This document shows positions 1 to 6,152 of a stretch of 13,714 nucleotides of DNA, in pieces. Origin of the DNA: Bryobacterales bacterium (GTDB taxonomy: Bacteria; Cyanobacteriota; Vampirovibrionia; Obscuribacterales; Obscuribacteraceae). The notes beneath the pieces are model-generated. The model saw only the letters and a list, made by a program, of their open reading frames with translations, did not search any database and had not been told where the DNA came from. Position numbers and translations under genes: made by a program. Within the stretch, counting starts at the first letter, position 1; each line of letters starts with the position of its first letter. Location of the stretch: the NCBI GenBank assembly GCA_903970295.1, contig CAJCHQ010000579.1:1-13714 (forward strand), in the 5' to 3' direction.

Positions 1-2
1 CG

Positions 3-920
3 CGCGATTCTCTGGTCAATCTTCTGGATACAACCAGTCCAGACGTCCTGGTTTCGGCCCACCCGATGTGCAATCACTATTTGGCAAGAATACTGAAAGA
101 GACCGGACGGCAGGAGAAAACCAAATTAGTCACTGTCGTCACCGATCCCAACGGCAAGTTCTGGCGTGGGTGGGGTTGCACCGATGCTGCTTTAACAATA
201 GTGCCGAACGAGCTGGGCAAGCGGCAGTTGATCGAGTGGGGTGTGTCGGCAGAAAAAATTCAAGTGCTTGGTATGCCCGTGCATCCGGATTTCTGTAAGC
301 CACCTTCCACGAGCGCTGGTGAATTCCGCCACCATCTTGGCCTTTATCGCGATCGGCTGACAATCTGTATGAACGCCGGTTGGGCGGGTGGCGGCAATAT
401 GCGCTCGATCTACAGACAGTTAGCAAAGGTGAAAAAGCCGATTCAAGTAATCTTTCTTTGTGGGCACAATCGCAAATTGTACGAAACGGCTAAGCGAGAA
501 GCATATAAATCGAATGTGCCAACTGCGGTATTGCCTTTTCACGACCGCATGTCTGATTTGATGAACGCCGTGGATTTGATGGTCACCAAGGCTGGTGGCT
601 TGACCACTTTTGAGGCTTTAACACGGCGCGTACCCATGGCGCTGGACATGATCACTAGACCGATGCCTCAAGAACTGGGCACAGTCCAGATCTTGATCGA
701 GCAAGGTCTGGCTTACACGATCGAGAAGCCAGAAGATATTTTGTCGATCGTTGACGAATTTGTTCCGGCCGAAGATCGAATGAATCAGAAATTGCCCTCA
801 GTGCATCAACTCGATCGAGTGACGGCGACATATGACATCGCTCGCACGATTATGGGTTTCTGCGACCCGGCTTATTTGCCTAAGCTCGAACAAGAACCGA
901 TCGAAGTCGAACGTCGCTAA
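3..920 (+). CDS. GT28 / MGDG-synthase-like glycosyltransferase, 5'-truncated
   Basis: The frame is open from the left edge through TAA at 918-920, giving 305 residues. The ATG at 66 is internal, because the 21 codons before it read smoothly into a conserved block ending in SAHP. Enzymes of this type (MGDG synthase and UgtP-like diacylglycerol glycosyltransferases) move a sugar from a UDP-sugar to diacylglycerol at the cytoplasmic membrane. Visible family marks are PDVLVSAHP (lipid-acceptor domain), TVVTD, an IVPNE...GVSAEKIQVLGMPV segment, a C-terminal Rossmann part with CGHN, and the donor-binding block VTKAGGLTTFEAL followed by a P-Q-E motif. Relatives are about 380-400 residues, so some 80-90 N-terminal residues lie outside the window. 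The hydrolase gene follows 82 bp downstream on the same strand. Family assignment is strong. The sugar and the lipid product cannot be read from sequence; MurG is a more distant alternative. Confidence 0.85.
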   Translation, partial: RDSLVNLLDTTSPDVLVSAHPMCNHYLARILKETGRQEKTKLVTVVTDPNGKFWRGWGCTDAALTIVPNELGKRQLIEWGVSAEKIQVLGMPVHPDFCKPPSTSAGEFRHHLGLYRDRLTICMNAGWAGGGNMRSIYRQLAKVKKPIQVIFLCGHNRKLYETAKREAYKSNVPTAVLPFHDRMSDLMNAVDLMVTKAGGLTTFEALTRRVPMALDMITRPMPQELGTVQILIEQGLAYTIEKPEDILSIVDEFVPAEDRMNQKLPSVHQLDRVTATYDIARTIMGFCDPAYLPKLEQEPIEVERR

Positions 921-1002
921 CACACACTGGCGAAAATGTTTGATCGATTTGCCCAACGCTCTTAGGCATGGCATAGTGACGTAGGGGTCGGGAAATCAGC
1001 GG

Positions 1003-1773
1003 ATGCGCCTAAATTTGACATCAGTAGAACCTCTCGGCACAGCCGGCGCGCCCAGACCGGACGTGATTTTAATCCACGGCACTGGCTCGAATTCCGAGAT
1101 GTGGCAACCGCAAGTCGTTGCCTTGCAAGAACATGGTTATCGCACTTTCTTGTTAGATCTGCGCGGTCATGGTGGCACACACGAGCCGAAAGAGCCGACA
1201 GGCATTGATGTGCACATCGAGGATGTTCTCGAGACACTGGCAACAGCTGGTGTGAAATTTCCAGCGGTGTGGATCGGTCATTCGCTCGGGGCGATAATTG
1301 CACTCGTGCTAGGCGAAAAGCGGCCGGATTTGTTCGAGAAGATATTTGCCGTGGCGATGCCAGGAAAAATCTTGAAACCGGTGGTGAGCGGATTCGAAGT
1401 CATATTGAAGTGCCCGTATGAACGTTTACGGGGTACGGCGATTCATAAGAGTCTTCCCTGGCGCCCGCGCACATTGATTTCGACAGATCGCTACACTCTG
1501 TCTGAAATCGTGAGAAACTTCAAGAATCTCGATTATGTCAGCCGACCATTCAAAATCGCTTGTCCTGTGCACTTTTCAGCCGGTCGCTTCGATCCTGTGG
1601 CGCCGCTTATGTATGTGATGCAGATGCATCGAGCCTTGCCCCATTCGACTCTGAAAATTTTCGAAATGGCCGGGCACAATTTTATGGACCAGCAGCCTGT
1701 GACATTCAATAAGTGGCTTTTACAGAACCTTTCGGAAAGCTCAGGCGTGGCAACGAGCGGCGGCCGAATCTAA
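1003..1773 (+). CDS. Alpha/beta hydrolase fold protein
   Basis: This 256-residue protein is a single-domain alpha/beta hydrolase. HGTG at residues 25-28 forms the oxyanion loop and DLRGHG at 52-57 is the usual second-strand motif. The nucleophile elbow is GHSLG with Ser94, and the rest of the triad fits Asp197 (GRFDP) and His225 (AGHNF). There is no signal peptide, so it is probably cytoplasmic. A TAG at 982-984 lies in frame just upstream, so ATG 1003 is the earliest ATG, with only a weak G-rich ribosome site. It lies 82 bp after the glycosyltransferase gene and could be cotranscribed with it. A role in lipid or ester turnover is only a guess from that neighbour. The substrate (esterase, lipase, haloalkane or C-C hydrolase) cannot be told. 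Its stop overlaps the stop of the opposing TPR gene. Confidence 0.88.
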   Translation: MRLNLTSVEPLGTAGAPRPDVILIHGTGSNSEMWQPQVVALQEHGYRTFLLDLRGHGGTHEPKEPTGIDVHIEDVLETLATAGVKFPAVWIGHSLGAIIALVLGEKRPDLFEKIFAVAMPGKILKPVVSGFEVILKCPYERLRGTAIHKSLPWRPRTLISTDRYTLSEIVRNFKNLDYVSRPFKIACPVHFSAGRFDPVAPLMYVMQMHRALPHSTLKIFEMAGHNFMDQQPVTFNKWLLQNLSESSGVATSGGRI

Positions 1774-3722
1774 AGCTTGAGCACATTCTTGAGCCAGCCC
1801 CAGAATCCCTGAGAATTACCCATCAGGTCGTCGACTTTGAAATCGCCCTTGGTCGGGGGAGCCAATGTCGGATTACCCGATTGATCGCTCTCTGTCTGAG
1901 ACATTTGTTGTTCTCGATTTTCGGCTTTGGGCATCAATTTACCTAAAAGTGAAAGATTGTAGAGCACTTCCGCTGGTGCGATGATGTCGGGACGTCTTTC
2001 GCGAACGACATCTTGCGAATCTCGCGGCTCGGCGATTGTCCGCCGCATCACCTGCCCGTCCGCCAGGAACAACACGCCTTCACCGGTTTCTTCCGAGAAC
2101 ATGAAAGCTTCTCCGTCTTTCAACATACTGGTGCCATGTTCCTGCAAATACCTCATCTTTTTGGCCCATGAGTCATTGTCCTGACGGACCGTGGCTGTCG
2201 TTCTTGATACTGTTGCAGGATTACCGCTCGCACTCACGGTACCACTCGTTGCTTGAGTAAAACTATTGAGCCAGCCGCGTCCAGCGGCTTCGAAATTTGG
2301 CAGCTGAAAAGCCAATTTATTTTCCGCCGGCGCCTGCTGCTGTGGTAATTCGGGCCCAGCCTTTGCCTGTACGCCTTCGTCGTTAGAGCGCTTGAATCCG
2401 TCGCTGGCTGCGTCAGGCGTATTTTCTTCAAGATGACCATCGGATTTAGCTTGGGCAAGCACTTCAGGCAAGGGGCCCAGGTCATCGGCATTATTCTCAG
2501 TTGTCGACTTTGACTCGCTGGCGCTAGCTAGCCCTTCGTCTTTAGGTGTTCGTCTGAAATGAAAACGGCGTTTCTTGGGTTTGTCGGTTTTTGCGACGCC
2601 ATCGTCTGTGGTGGCTACGTCCGTATTCGCTTCAACGCCAGCCTTGGCATCATCTGTTGTAACTTTGCTGCCGGCTGCAGTCTCTATATCAACTGCAGTC
2701 TTTTTATTAGACTCCAGTGCGGTACCACCTGCGGTATCGTCAGATTGACTTGATTTTCGAGTTTTTCTGTGTTTGCGTTTGGCATGTTTCTGTAAGGTTT
2801 TAGGCTGATCGGTTTGGCTTTCAGCTGATTTGGCTTCAGAATCCTCTGTGTGACCGGCTTCTTTGCCGTTGCCCAATGAAAAAAGACGCCATCTGTTAGT
2901 GAAAGGAGAGATGACCGCGGCTTCGAACGAATCCTTTAAATTGGCGATGTCATAGCGTTTGGAATTGTCCGTTTTCTTGTCGACATCATTTTCTGGCGGC
3001 TTCGCTCTTTCAGCCGAATCCAGAGCTGGTTGGCGGGCGAGCAGCGGCGTTGATTGCGAGTGGGCGGATTTTGATGCTTTGCTTGGCACAAGAAAAGTTT
3101 TGTCCACTTGTGCCACCGGTATTGCTTTGTGGATAGATTGCAAAACTATCGGAACTGCCGGCAGATTAACGCGCTGGGCATCTCGTTCGTTTTCGATATT
3201 GAGGCCCAGCGTTCGACTTAATTCTTGGACGGCGCCGCCGACATTGCCCTGCTGAATTCTTACCGTGGCTAGAAGCACGCGCGCGTCGCTATACTCGGGC
3301 TTGGCTGCCAGCGCTTGTTCGAGGGACGACTCGGCTAGCTTCAAGTAGCCACGTTCGCGGAAGATCAGTGCTTGCTCATAGAATCCGCGCACGAGTCGAG
3401 GATTTTCTTGAGTCGCTTTGAGGAATTCAACGAGCGCGTCGTTTTGATTGTGGATTTGTTTAAAATAGAGCCCCTTCTCGAAATGCGACCGAGGGTAACT
3501 CGACTTGGTTTTAGTGTCGATCAAATCTGACTGACTTGCAGATTTGATTTTTGAATGTGATGGATGTGACGATGTCGCTGGTTTCTTCGTGGTCGAAGTC
3601 GATAGCGTAGTCATGGTTATCGATTTTGACTCGCTTACAGGTTGGGCGAAGCAAGCGGGTGACACCAAAGATGATATCAAAAGCAGCGATAGAGAAGCTG
3701 AGTTGATCCTCAGTGACCGCAT
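1770..3722 (-). CDS. Secreted TPR protein with long disordered middle and unassigned C-terminal region
   Basis: About 650 residues from the ATG at 3722-3720. A TTG at 3734-3732 is in frame, two codons after an in-frame TAG, and has a GGCGG six bases upstream. It is a possible start that would add four residues. A Sec signal peptide covers about residues 1-26, with a leucine-rich core and a likely cut after CFA. Residues about 80-175 form three TPR-like helical pairs. A long Ser/Thr/Lys/Asp-rich, probably disordered segment follows, with two very basic patches near 308-325 and 380-394 (the latter includes KPKKRRFHFRR). From about 470 the sequence becomes ordered again and contains DGEAFMFSEETGEG near 540. 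I do not recognise this C-terminal part. The YqeG-type HAD gene lies upstream on the same strand with a gap of about 107 bp. A periplasmic or surface scaffold role is likely but unproven. Confidence 0.82.
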   Translation of the reverse strand: MRSLRINSASLSLLLISSLVSPACFAQPVSESKSITMTTLSTSTTKKPATSSHPSHSKIKSASQSDLIDTKTKSSYPRSHFEKGLYFKQIHNQNDALVEFLKATQENPRLVRGFYEQALIFRERGYLKLAESSLEQALAAKPEYSDARVLLATVRIQQGNVGGAVQELSRTLGLNIENERDAQRVNLPAVPIVLQSIHKAIPVAQVDKTFLVPSKASKSAHSQSTPLLARQPALDSAERAKPPENDVDKKTDNSKRYDIANLKDSFEAAVISPFTNRWRLFSLGNGKEAGHTEDSEAKSAESQTDQPKTLQKHAKRKHRKTRKSSQSDDTAGGTALESNKKTAVDIETAAGSKVTTDDAKAGVEANTDVATTDDGVAKTDKPKKRRFHFRRTPKDEGLASASESKSTTENNADDLGPLPEVLAQAKSDGHLEENTPDAASDGFKRSNDEGVQAKAGPELPQQQAPAENKLAFQLPNFEAAGRGWLNSFTQATSGTVSASGNPATVSRTTATVRQDNDSWAKKMRYLQEHGTSMLKDGEAFMFSEETGEGVLFLADGQVMRRTIAEPRDSQDVVRERRPDIIAPAEVLYNLSLLGKLMPKAENREQQMSQTESDQSGNPTLAPPTKGDFKVDDLMGNSQGFWGWLKNVLKL

Positions 3723-3764
3723 CGTTTTGTTCAAACACTACCGCCGAACGTCTAGTAGGCACCA

Positions 3765-3782
3765 AGCCTAGCTCCCTAGGCT
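3765..3782. repeat. Short inverted repeat in the gap between HAD and TPR genes
   Basis: A perfect 7-bp inverted repeat AGCCTAG / CTAGGCT has a 4-base loop. It sits between the HAD stop and the TPR start. Read on the minus strand it is not followed by a run of T, so it is not a standard Rho-independent terminator. It could be an mRNA processing or attenuation hairpin, or chance. A GGGAG lies in the loop on the minus strand, but about 45 bases from the TPR ATG. Confidence 0.4.
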
Positions 3783-3829
3783 ACAAGCTAACTCAAGTGT
3801 CGACGACTTGCAAGCAAAAACATATACGT

Positions 3830-4318
3830 TCAGGTTTTGATGAAGCATCTTTCCAATTTGCGGAAAAACGTAACCCAGGACGGTTCATTCATTGTCTTCA
3901 GCGGGAACACTAGCGCTGTTTTCATGCCGGCTCGTTGTCCGCCCCAAACGTCGGTCAGTGGTCGATCTCCGACGGCAACACAATCGGAAGCATTGAGTCC
4001 GAGGTCTTTCATCGCCTGCACAAAAACCTTGGTGCTCGGTTTTCGCGCCTTGCCTAACACCGGCATATCCAATAGTGCTTTGACTTGCTGCATATAAGGC
4101 TCATTTTTGTTATTGCTTACGACTGCCAGTTTGAACCTGCTTTTGGCTTTTTCCAGCCAGTTGGCAGCCTGGGGCGTAAGCTTGCCGCTTCTCGGTGCCA
4201 CCAAGGTGCTGTCGAGATCAAGAATAATGCCTTTGATACCATCGGCGTAAAGTTGATCCAGATCGACATCTGTTAGATCACCATCAATGAGATATGTCGG
4301 TTTCAAAATTGCCAGCAT
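3830..4318 (-). CDS. YqeG-family HAD (class IIIA) phosphatase
   Basis: This 162-residue protein matches the YqeG family of small HAD phosphatases along its whole length. Motif I is DLDSTLV (Asp34 nucleophile, Asp36 acid/base). Motif II is VVSNN with Ser68. Motif III Lys is in KARKPS (Lys93). Motif IV is VGDRPLTDV with Asp118 and Asp123, followed by the family block GGQRAGM. Members are predicted Mg-dependent phosphatases of the cytoplasm and are often compared with phosphatidylglycerophosphate phosphatases of the mitochondrial GEP4 type. The substrate of this protein is not known. The ATG at 4318 has no strong ribosome binding site. A consensus -10 box lies about 215 bp upstream on the minus strand, so a leader of about 200 bases is possible. 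It is followed by the secreted TPR gene on the same strand. Confidence 0.9.
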   Translation of the reverse strand: MLAILKPTYLIDGDLTDVDLDQLYADGIKGIILDLDSTLVAPRSGKLTPQAANWLEKAKSRFKLAVVSNNKNEPYMQQVKALLDMPVLGKARKPSTKVFVQAMKDLGLNASDCVAVGDRPLTDVWGGQRAGMKTALVFPLKTMNEPSWVTFFRKLERCFIKT

Positions 4319-4440
4319 CTTGAATTTCTTGGTCGCGTGTCAGTGGGGCAGATGGGGAAGATGAATTTGTCGCCCCCCCAAAGTTTAGCGAGTTGAGCTT
4401 CAGATGGGAGGAAGAGCGTGAATATGTCCTAAATTCGGCG

Positions 4441-4515
4441 AAAAAATCTTACAGTCGAGGCGGCAGCATAGGCCTCCGAAAGGCGAAACGGCTCTACTAA
4501 TCCAAGTAACTGTGA
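4441..4515 (-). ncRNA. Candidate structured leader or small RNA upstream of the HAD gene
   Basis: Read on the minus strand, a closing helix (ACAGT with ACTGT, 4509-4513 and 4451-4455) encloses two hairpins. One is TACT/AGTA with a six-base loop (4495-4508). The other is GAGGC/GCCTC with a ten-base loop (4457-4476). Six T (4446-4441) follow two bases after the paired ACTGTAA end. A consensus -10 box lies just upstream at 4537-4532. The layout resembles a short leader ending in a possible terminator, about 120 bases before the HAD start. The helices are short, and the closing helix pairs slightly better on the plus strand thanks to a G-U pair. This is a weak prediction, and I match it to no known family. 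Confidence 0.25.
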
Positions 4516-4531
4516 CGAGAATAATTAAGAA

Positions 4532-4537
4532 ATTATA
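4532..4537 (-). promoter_or_regulatory. Consensus -10 box (TATAAT) facing the HAD gene
   Basis: The minus strand reads TATAAT exactly at 4537-4532, inside an A/T-rich patch. No good -35 hexamer lies 16-18 bases upstream. Instead the arms of a strong dyad (4544-4570) occupy that place. A start near 4525 would give the HAD mRNA a leader of about 200 bases. Confidence 0.4.
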
Positions 4538-4543
4538 AAGCCT

Positions 4544-4570
4544 GCAAGCGCCACAGAGATGGCGTCTTGC
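4544..4570. promoter_or_regulatory. 10-bp-arm dyad next to the -10 box; candidate operator
   Basis: GCAAGCGCCA and its complement TGGCG-T-CTTGC form ten pairs around a six-base loop, with one bulged T at 4565. The dyad ends six bases from the minus-strand TATAAT and covers the -35 area, where a repressor or activator site would be expected. It could equally be an RNA hairpin. Neither strand has a clean T-run after it, so a terminator is unlikely. Confidence 0.4.
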
Positions 4571-4872
4571 GCGGGCGAAAACCTTGAAACCCTGATGTAA
4601 TATTAGTTAACTTAATAATAGTTCGCCACTGCAGGCAGGGTGCTGTCCAGCTCCTATTTAATGCGGATCGATACTTGGCAACCGTGCCGCACCAAGAAAA
4701 TTTCCCCCAAAAAATCACTCGCCATGTTTTCGTTGAAGCCGCCTGCCCATCCAGGCATACCCTATGATGATCATGACCATCAGGTAACCAATTCAATTTA
4801 AAGCAGTCCAGCGTGCCGCTTGTGGCGGGATAATCAATTACAATGCGAGCTAAATGAGGGGCGCCAGTCAAA

Positions 4873-5748
4873 ATGCCTAAATGGCTGTCCGACGAAATAG
4901 CACAACCGAATACACGGTCTCAGCAGAAGCAGGCGCAGCCGCAGCCGCAGACGCAGGCGCAGAAGCAGGCTTCCAAGTCGAGCCAGACCGCCAGCAGTGG
5001 CAGTCAGTCCGGAAAAACAGAGCCAAGCGCTGCCATTACTGATCATAAAATCCTGCCCTTGCAGCATGTTGCCATCATCATGGATGGCAATCGTCGTTGG
5101 GCTGACCTGCATGGACGGCCGCGCTTCATGGGTCACAGAGAGGGCGTCAAGAGTTTGAAGCGATTAGTCCAACATGTTGGGCGAAATCAATTGGGATATC
5201 TGACGGTCTACGCTTTCTCCAGCGAAAATTGGCAACGCAGCAAAGAAGAAGTGCGTTACTTGTTCGAACTATTCGCCAAGGTGCTGACCGAAGAATTTGA
5301 CGAGCTTTCAGACAGCGGCGTCAAATTATCTTTTCTCGGCAATTTGTCGCAAATCCCAGAAAAATTGGCCAGTCAGTTGGAAGCGGCGATGCATCGCTCC
5401 AAAGACAATAACGGACTGTCCTTGCAGATTGCGATCAATTACGGGTCGCGTCTGGAGATTTGCGAGGCTGTGCAAAAAATTGCTGCTGATGTCAGTGCCG
5501 GAAAATTGGCGGTCGACAAAATCGATGACGCTCTAATCAGCTCCTATTTATACACAAAACATATGCCTGACCCAGAATTGATTATTCGCACTGGCGGCGA
5601 AATGCGCCTATCCAATTATTTGCTGTGGCAAGCTGCTTACACAGAGTTATACGTCACTGACGTTCTATGGCCCGATTTCACGACCGATGATTTCGATCGG
5701 GCAATCGCAGAATTTTCTAGAAGAATCAGGCGTTACGGTGGCGATTGA
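4873..5748 (+). CDS. uppS: Cis-prenyltransferase (undecaprenyl diphosphate synthase, UppS family)
   Basis: UppS condenses isoprenyl diphosphate units onto farnesyl diphosphate to make the C55 carrier for peptidoglycan and polysaccharide synthesis, at the membrane's cytoplasmic side. The catalytic core starts near residue 61. It shows IMDGNRRWA (Asp71), GHREG (His88), FSSENW, and RTGGEMRLSN at 239-248, followed by TELYVTDVLWPDF. Residues Asp71, His88, Arg239, Arg245, Ser247 and Glu258 all sit 45 positions after the E. coli residues as I remember them (26, 43, 194, 200, 202, 213), so the core is complete. The extra length, 291 against about 250, is a Gln/Ser-rich N-terminal tail with a hexanucleotide repeat. 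Two motif positions differ from the common bacterial form: DGNRRWA for DGNGRWA, and RTGGE for RTSGE. The start is ATG 4873, with GAGGGG about 11 bases upstream. The gene ends 25 bp from the convergent Roadblock gene. Confidence 0.93.
   Translation: MPKWLSDEIAQPNTRSQQKQAQPQPQTQAQKQASKSSQTASSGSQSGKTEPSAAITDHKILPLQHVAIIMDGNRRWADLHGRPRFMGHREGVKSLKRLVQHVGRNQLGYLTVYAFSSENWQRSKEEVRYLFELFAKVLTEEFDELSDSGVKLSFLGNLSQIPEKLASQLEAAMHRSKDNNGLSLQIAINYGSRLEICEAVQKIAADVSAGKLAVDKIDDALISSYLYTKHMPDPELIIRTGGEMRLSNYLLWQAAYTELYVTDVLWPDFTTDDFDRAIAEFSRRIRRYGGD
4924..4971 (+). repeat. Hexanucleotide CAG-NNN tandem repeat in the uppS 5' end
   Basis: Eight in-frame six-base units begin with CAG; most have the form CAG-NCG. 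They encode Gln alternating with Lys, Ala, Pro or Thr (residues 18-33). The third and fourth units are identical (CAG CCG). The repeat lies in the N-terminal tail before the catalytic core, so changes in unit number would keep the frame. Confidence 0.8.
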
Positions 5749-5773
5749 TATTCGCCCTAAAGCAAATCCCAGA

Positions 5774-6139
5774 CTAAATTGTTTCGGCGACGCGCTTGCC
5801 TTGTTCTTCGACCGATTTGATCAAACCTTCGAGATTGATGCGCTGACCTTTGGCCGTCAAAACGACAAGGAAATATCCGTGCGTCTCGTAAAAATGAAGG
5901 ATGCCCTGGTCCGTCAGCAACGTCATCTGCGTCAAATTGCCGCGATTCATGCGCTGAATCGAAACATCGTTGTTGGAGAAGAGCGTGGCGCTAAGCGAGC
6001 CAATCATACCAACATCGACTTCAGCCGGCAGAGAAGAGGCAATTACTGAACCGTCTCGTGCCACGAGCAAGCACCCAAGAATGCCATGCTTGCCGTTCAA
6101 GGCCGCAAGAAGATTTTGCACTTGAGCCGAATCTACCAT
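5774..6139 (-). CDS. Roadblock/LC7 domain protein
   Basis: This 121-residue protein is essentially a single Roadblock/LC7 domain. An N-terminal helix leads into GCLLVARDGSVIASSLP, a central helix with SLSATLFS, a strand region (LTQMTLLTDQGILHFYET), then YFLVVLTAKGQRINLEGL and a closing helix. Bacterial Roadblock proteins act in the cytoplasm, often as partners or GTPase-activating proteins of MglA/Ras-like GTPases, or as dimeric scaffolds. No GTPase gene is in this window. ATG 6139 is fixed by a clear ribosome site (GAGG, seven bases upstream) that begins directly after the upstream gene's stop. The two genes are therefore very likely one operon with coupled translation. The family call is good; partner and process are unknown. 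Confidence 0.82.
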   Translation of the reverse strand: MVDSAQVQNLLAALNGKHGILGCLLVARDGSVIASSLPAEVDVGMIGSLSATLFSNNDVSIQRMNRGNLTQMTLLTDQGILHFYETHGYFLVVLTAKGQRINLEGLIKSVEEQGKRVAETI

Positions 6140-6146
6140 TTGCTTT

Positions 6147-6152
6147 CCTCTT
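6147..6152 (-). promoter_or_regulatory. Ribosome binding site for the Roadblock gene
   Basis: The minus strand reads AAGAGG, seven bases before ATG 6139. It overlaps the TAA stop of the upstream gene (6153-6151), an arrangement that suits translational coupling. Confidence 0.75.

Larger units (their letters stand above)
4319..4872. other. Divergent intergenic region (554 bp) with promoter and foldable elements
   Basis: This gap separates the minus-strand HAD gene from plus-strand uppS. No reading frame here looks like protein. It holds several small dyads: arms at 4449-4455/4509-4515, 4457-4461/4472-4476, 4495-4498/4505-4508, 4544-4553/4560-4570, 4601-4605/4613-4617 and 4741-4745/4752-4756. 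It also has a run of seven C at 4373-4379. Both divergent genes must take their promoters from here. I recognise no named riboswitch or ncRNA family. Confidence 0.6.

Noticed and set aside
3511..3765. Minus-strand ORF of 84 codons starting TTG-GTG just after a GGGAG
   Set aside because: It overlaps the start of the secreted TPR gene in another frame, has no protein-like composition, and the TPR frame has a clear signal peptide. Probably a shadow frame, though a short upstream overlapping frame cannot be excluded.
3765..3782. Rho-independent terminator after the HAD gene
   Set aside because: The hairpin is present but no T-run follows it on either strand.
4441..4660. Known riboswitch classes (cobalamin, c-di-GMP, SAM, TPP and others)
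   Set aside because: A GCCACTG resembling a cobalamin element occurs near 4625, and GAAA-type loops occur nearby, but the other conserved elements of each class are missing.
4533..4871. Minus-strand ORF of 112 codons in the HAD-uppS gap
   Set aside because: The translation has no domain, no ribosome site and no regular composition. It covers the dyads and ends in the -10 box, so it is most likely chance.
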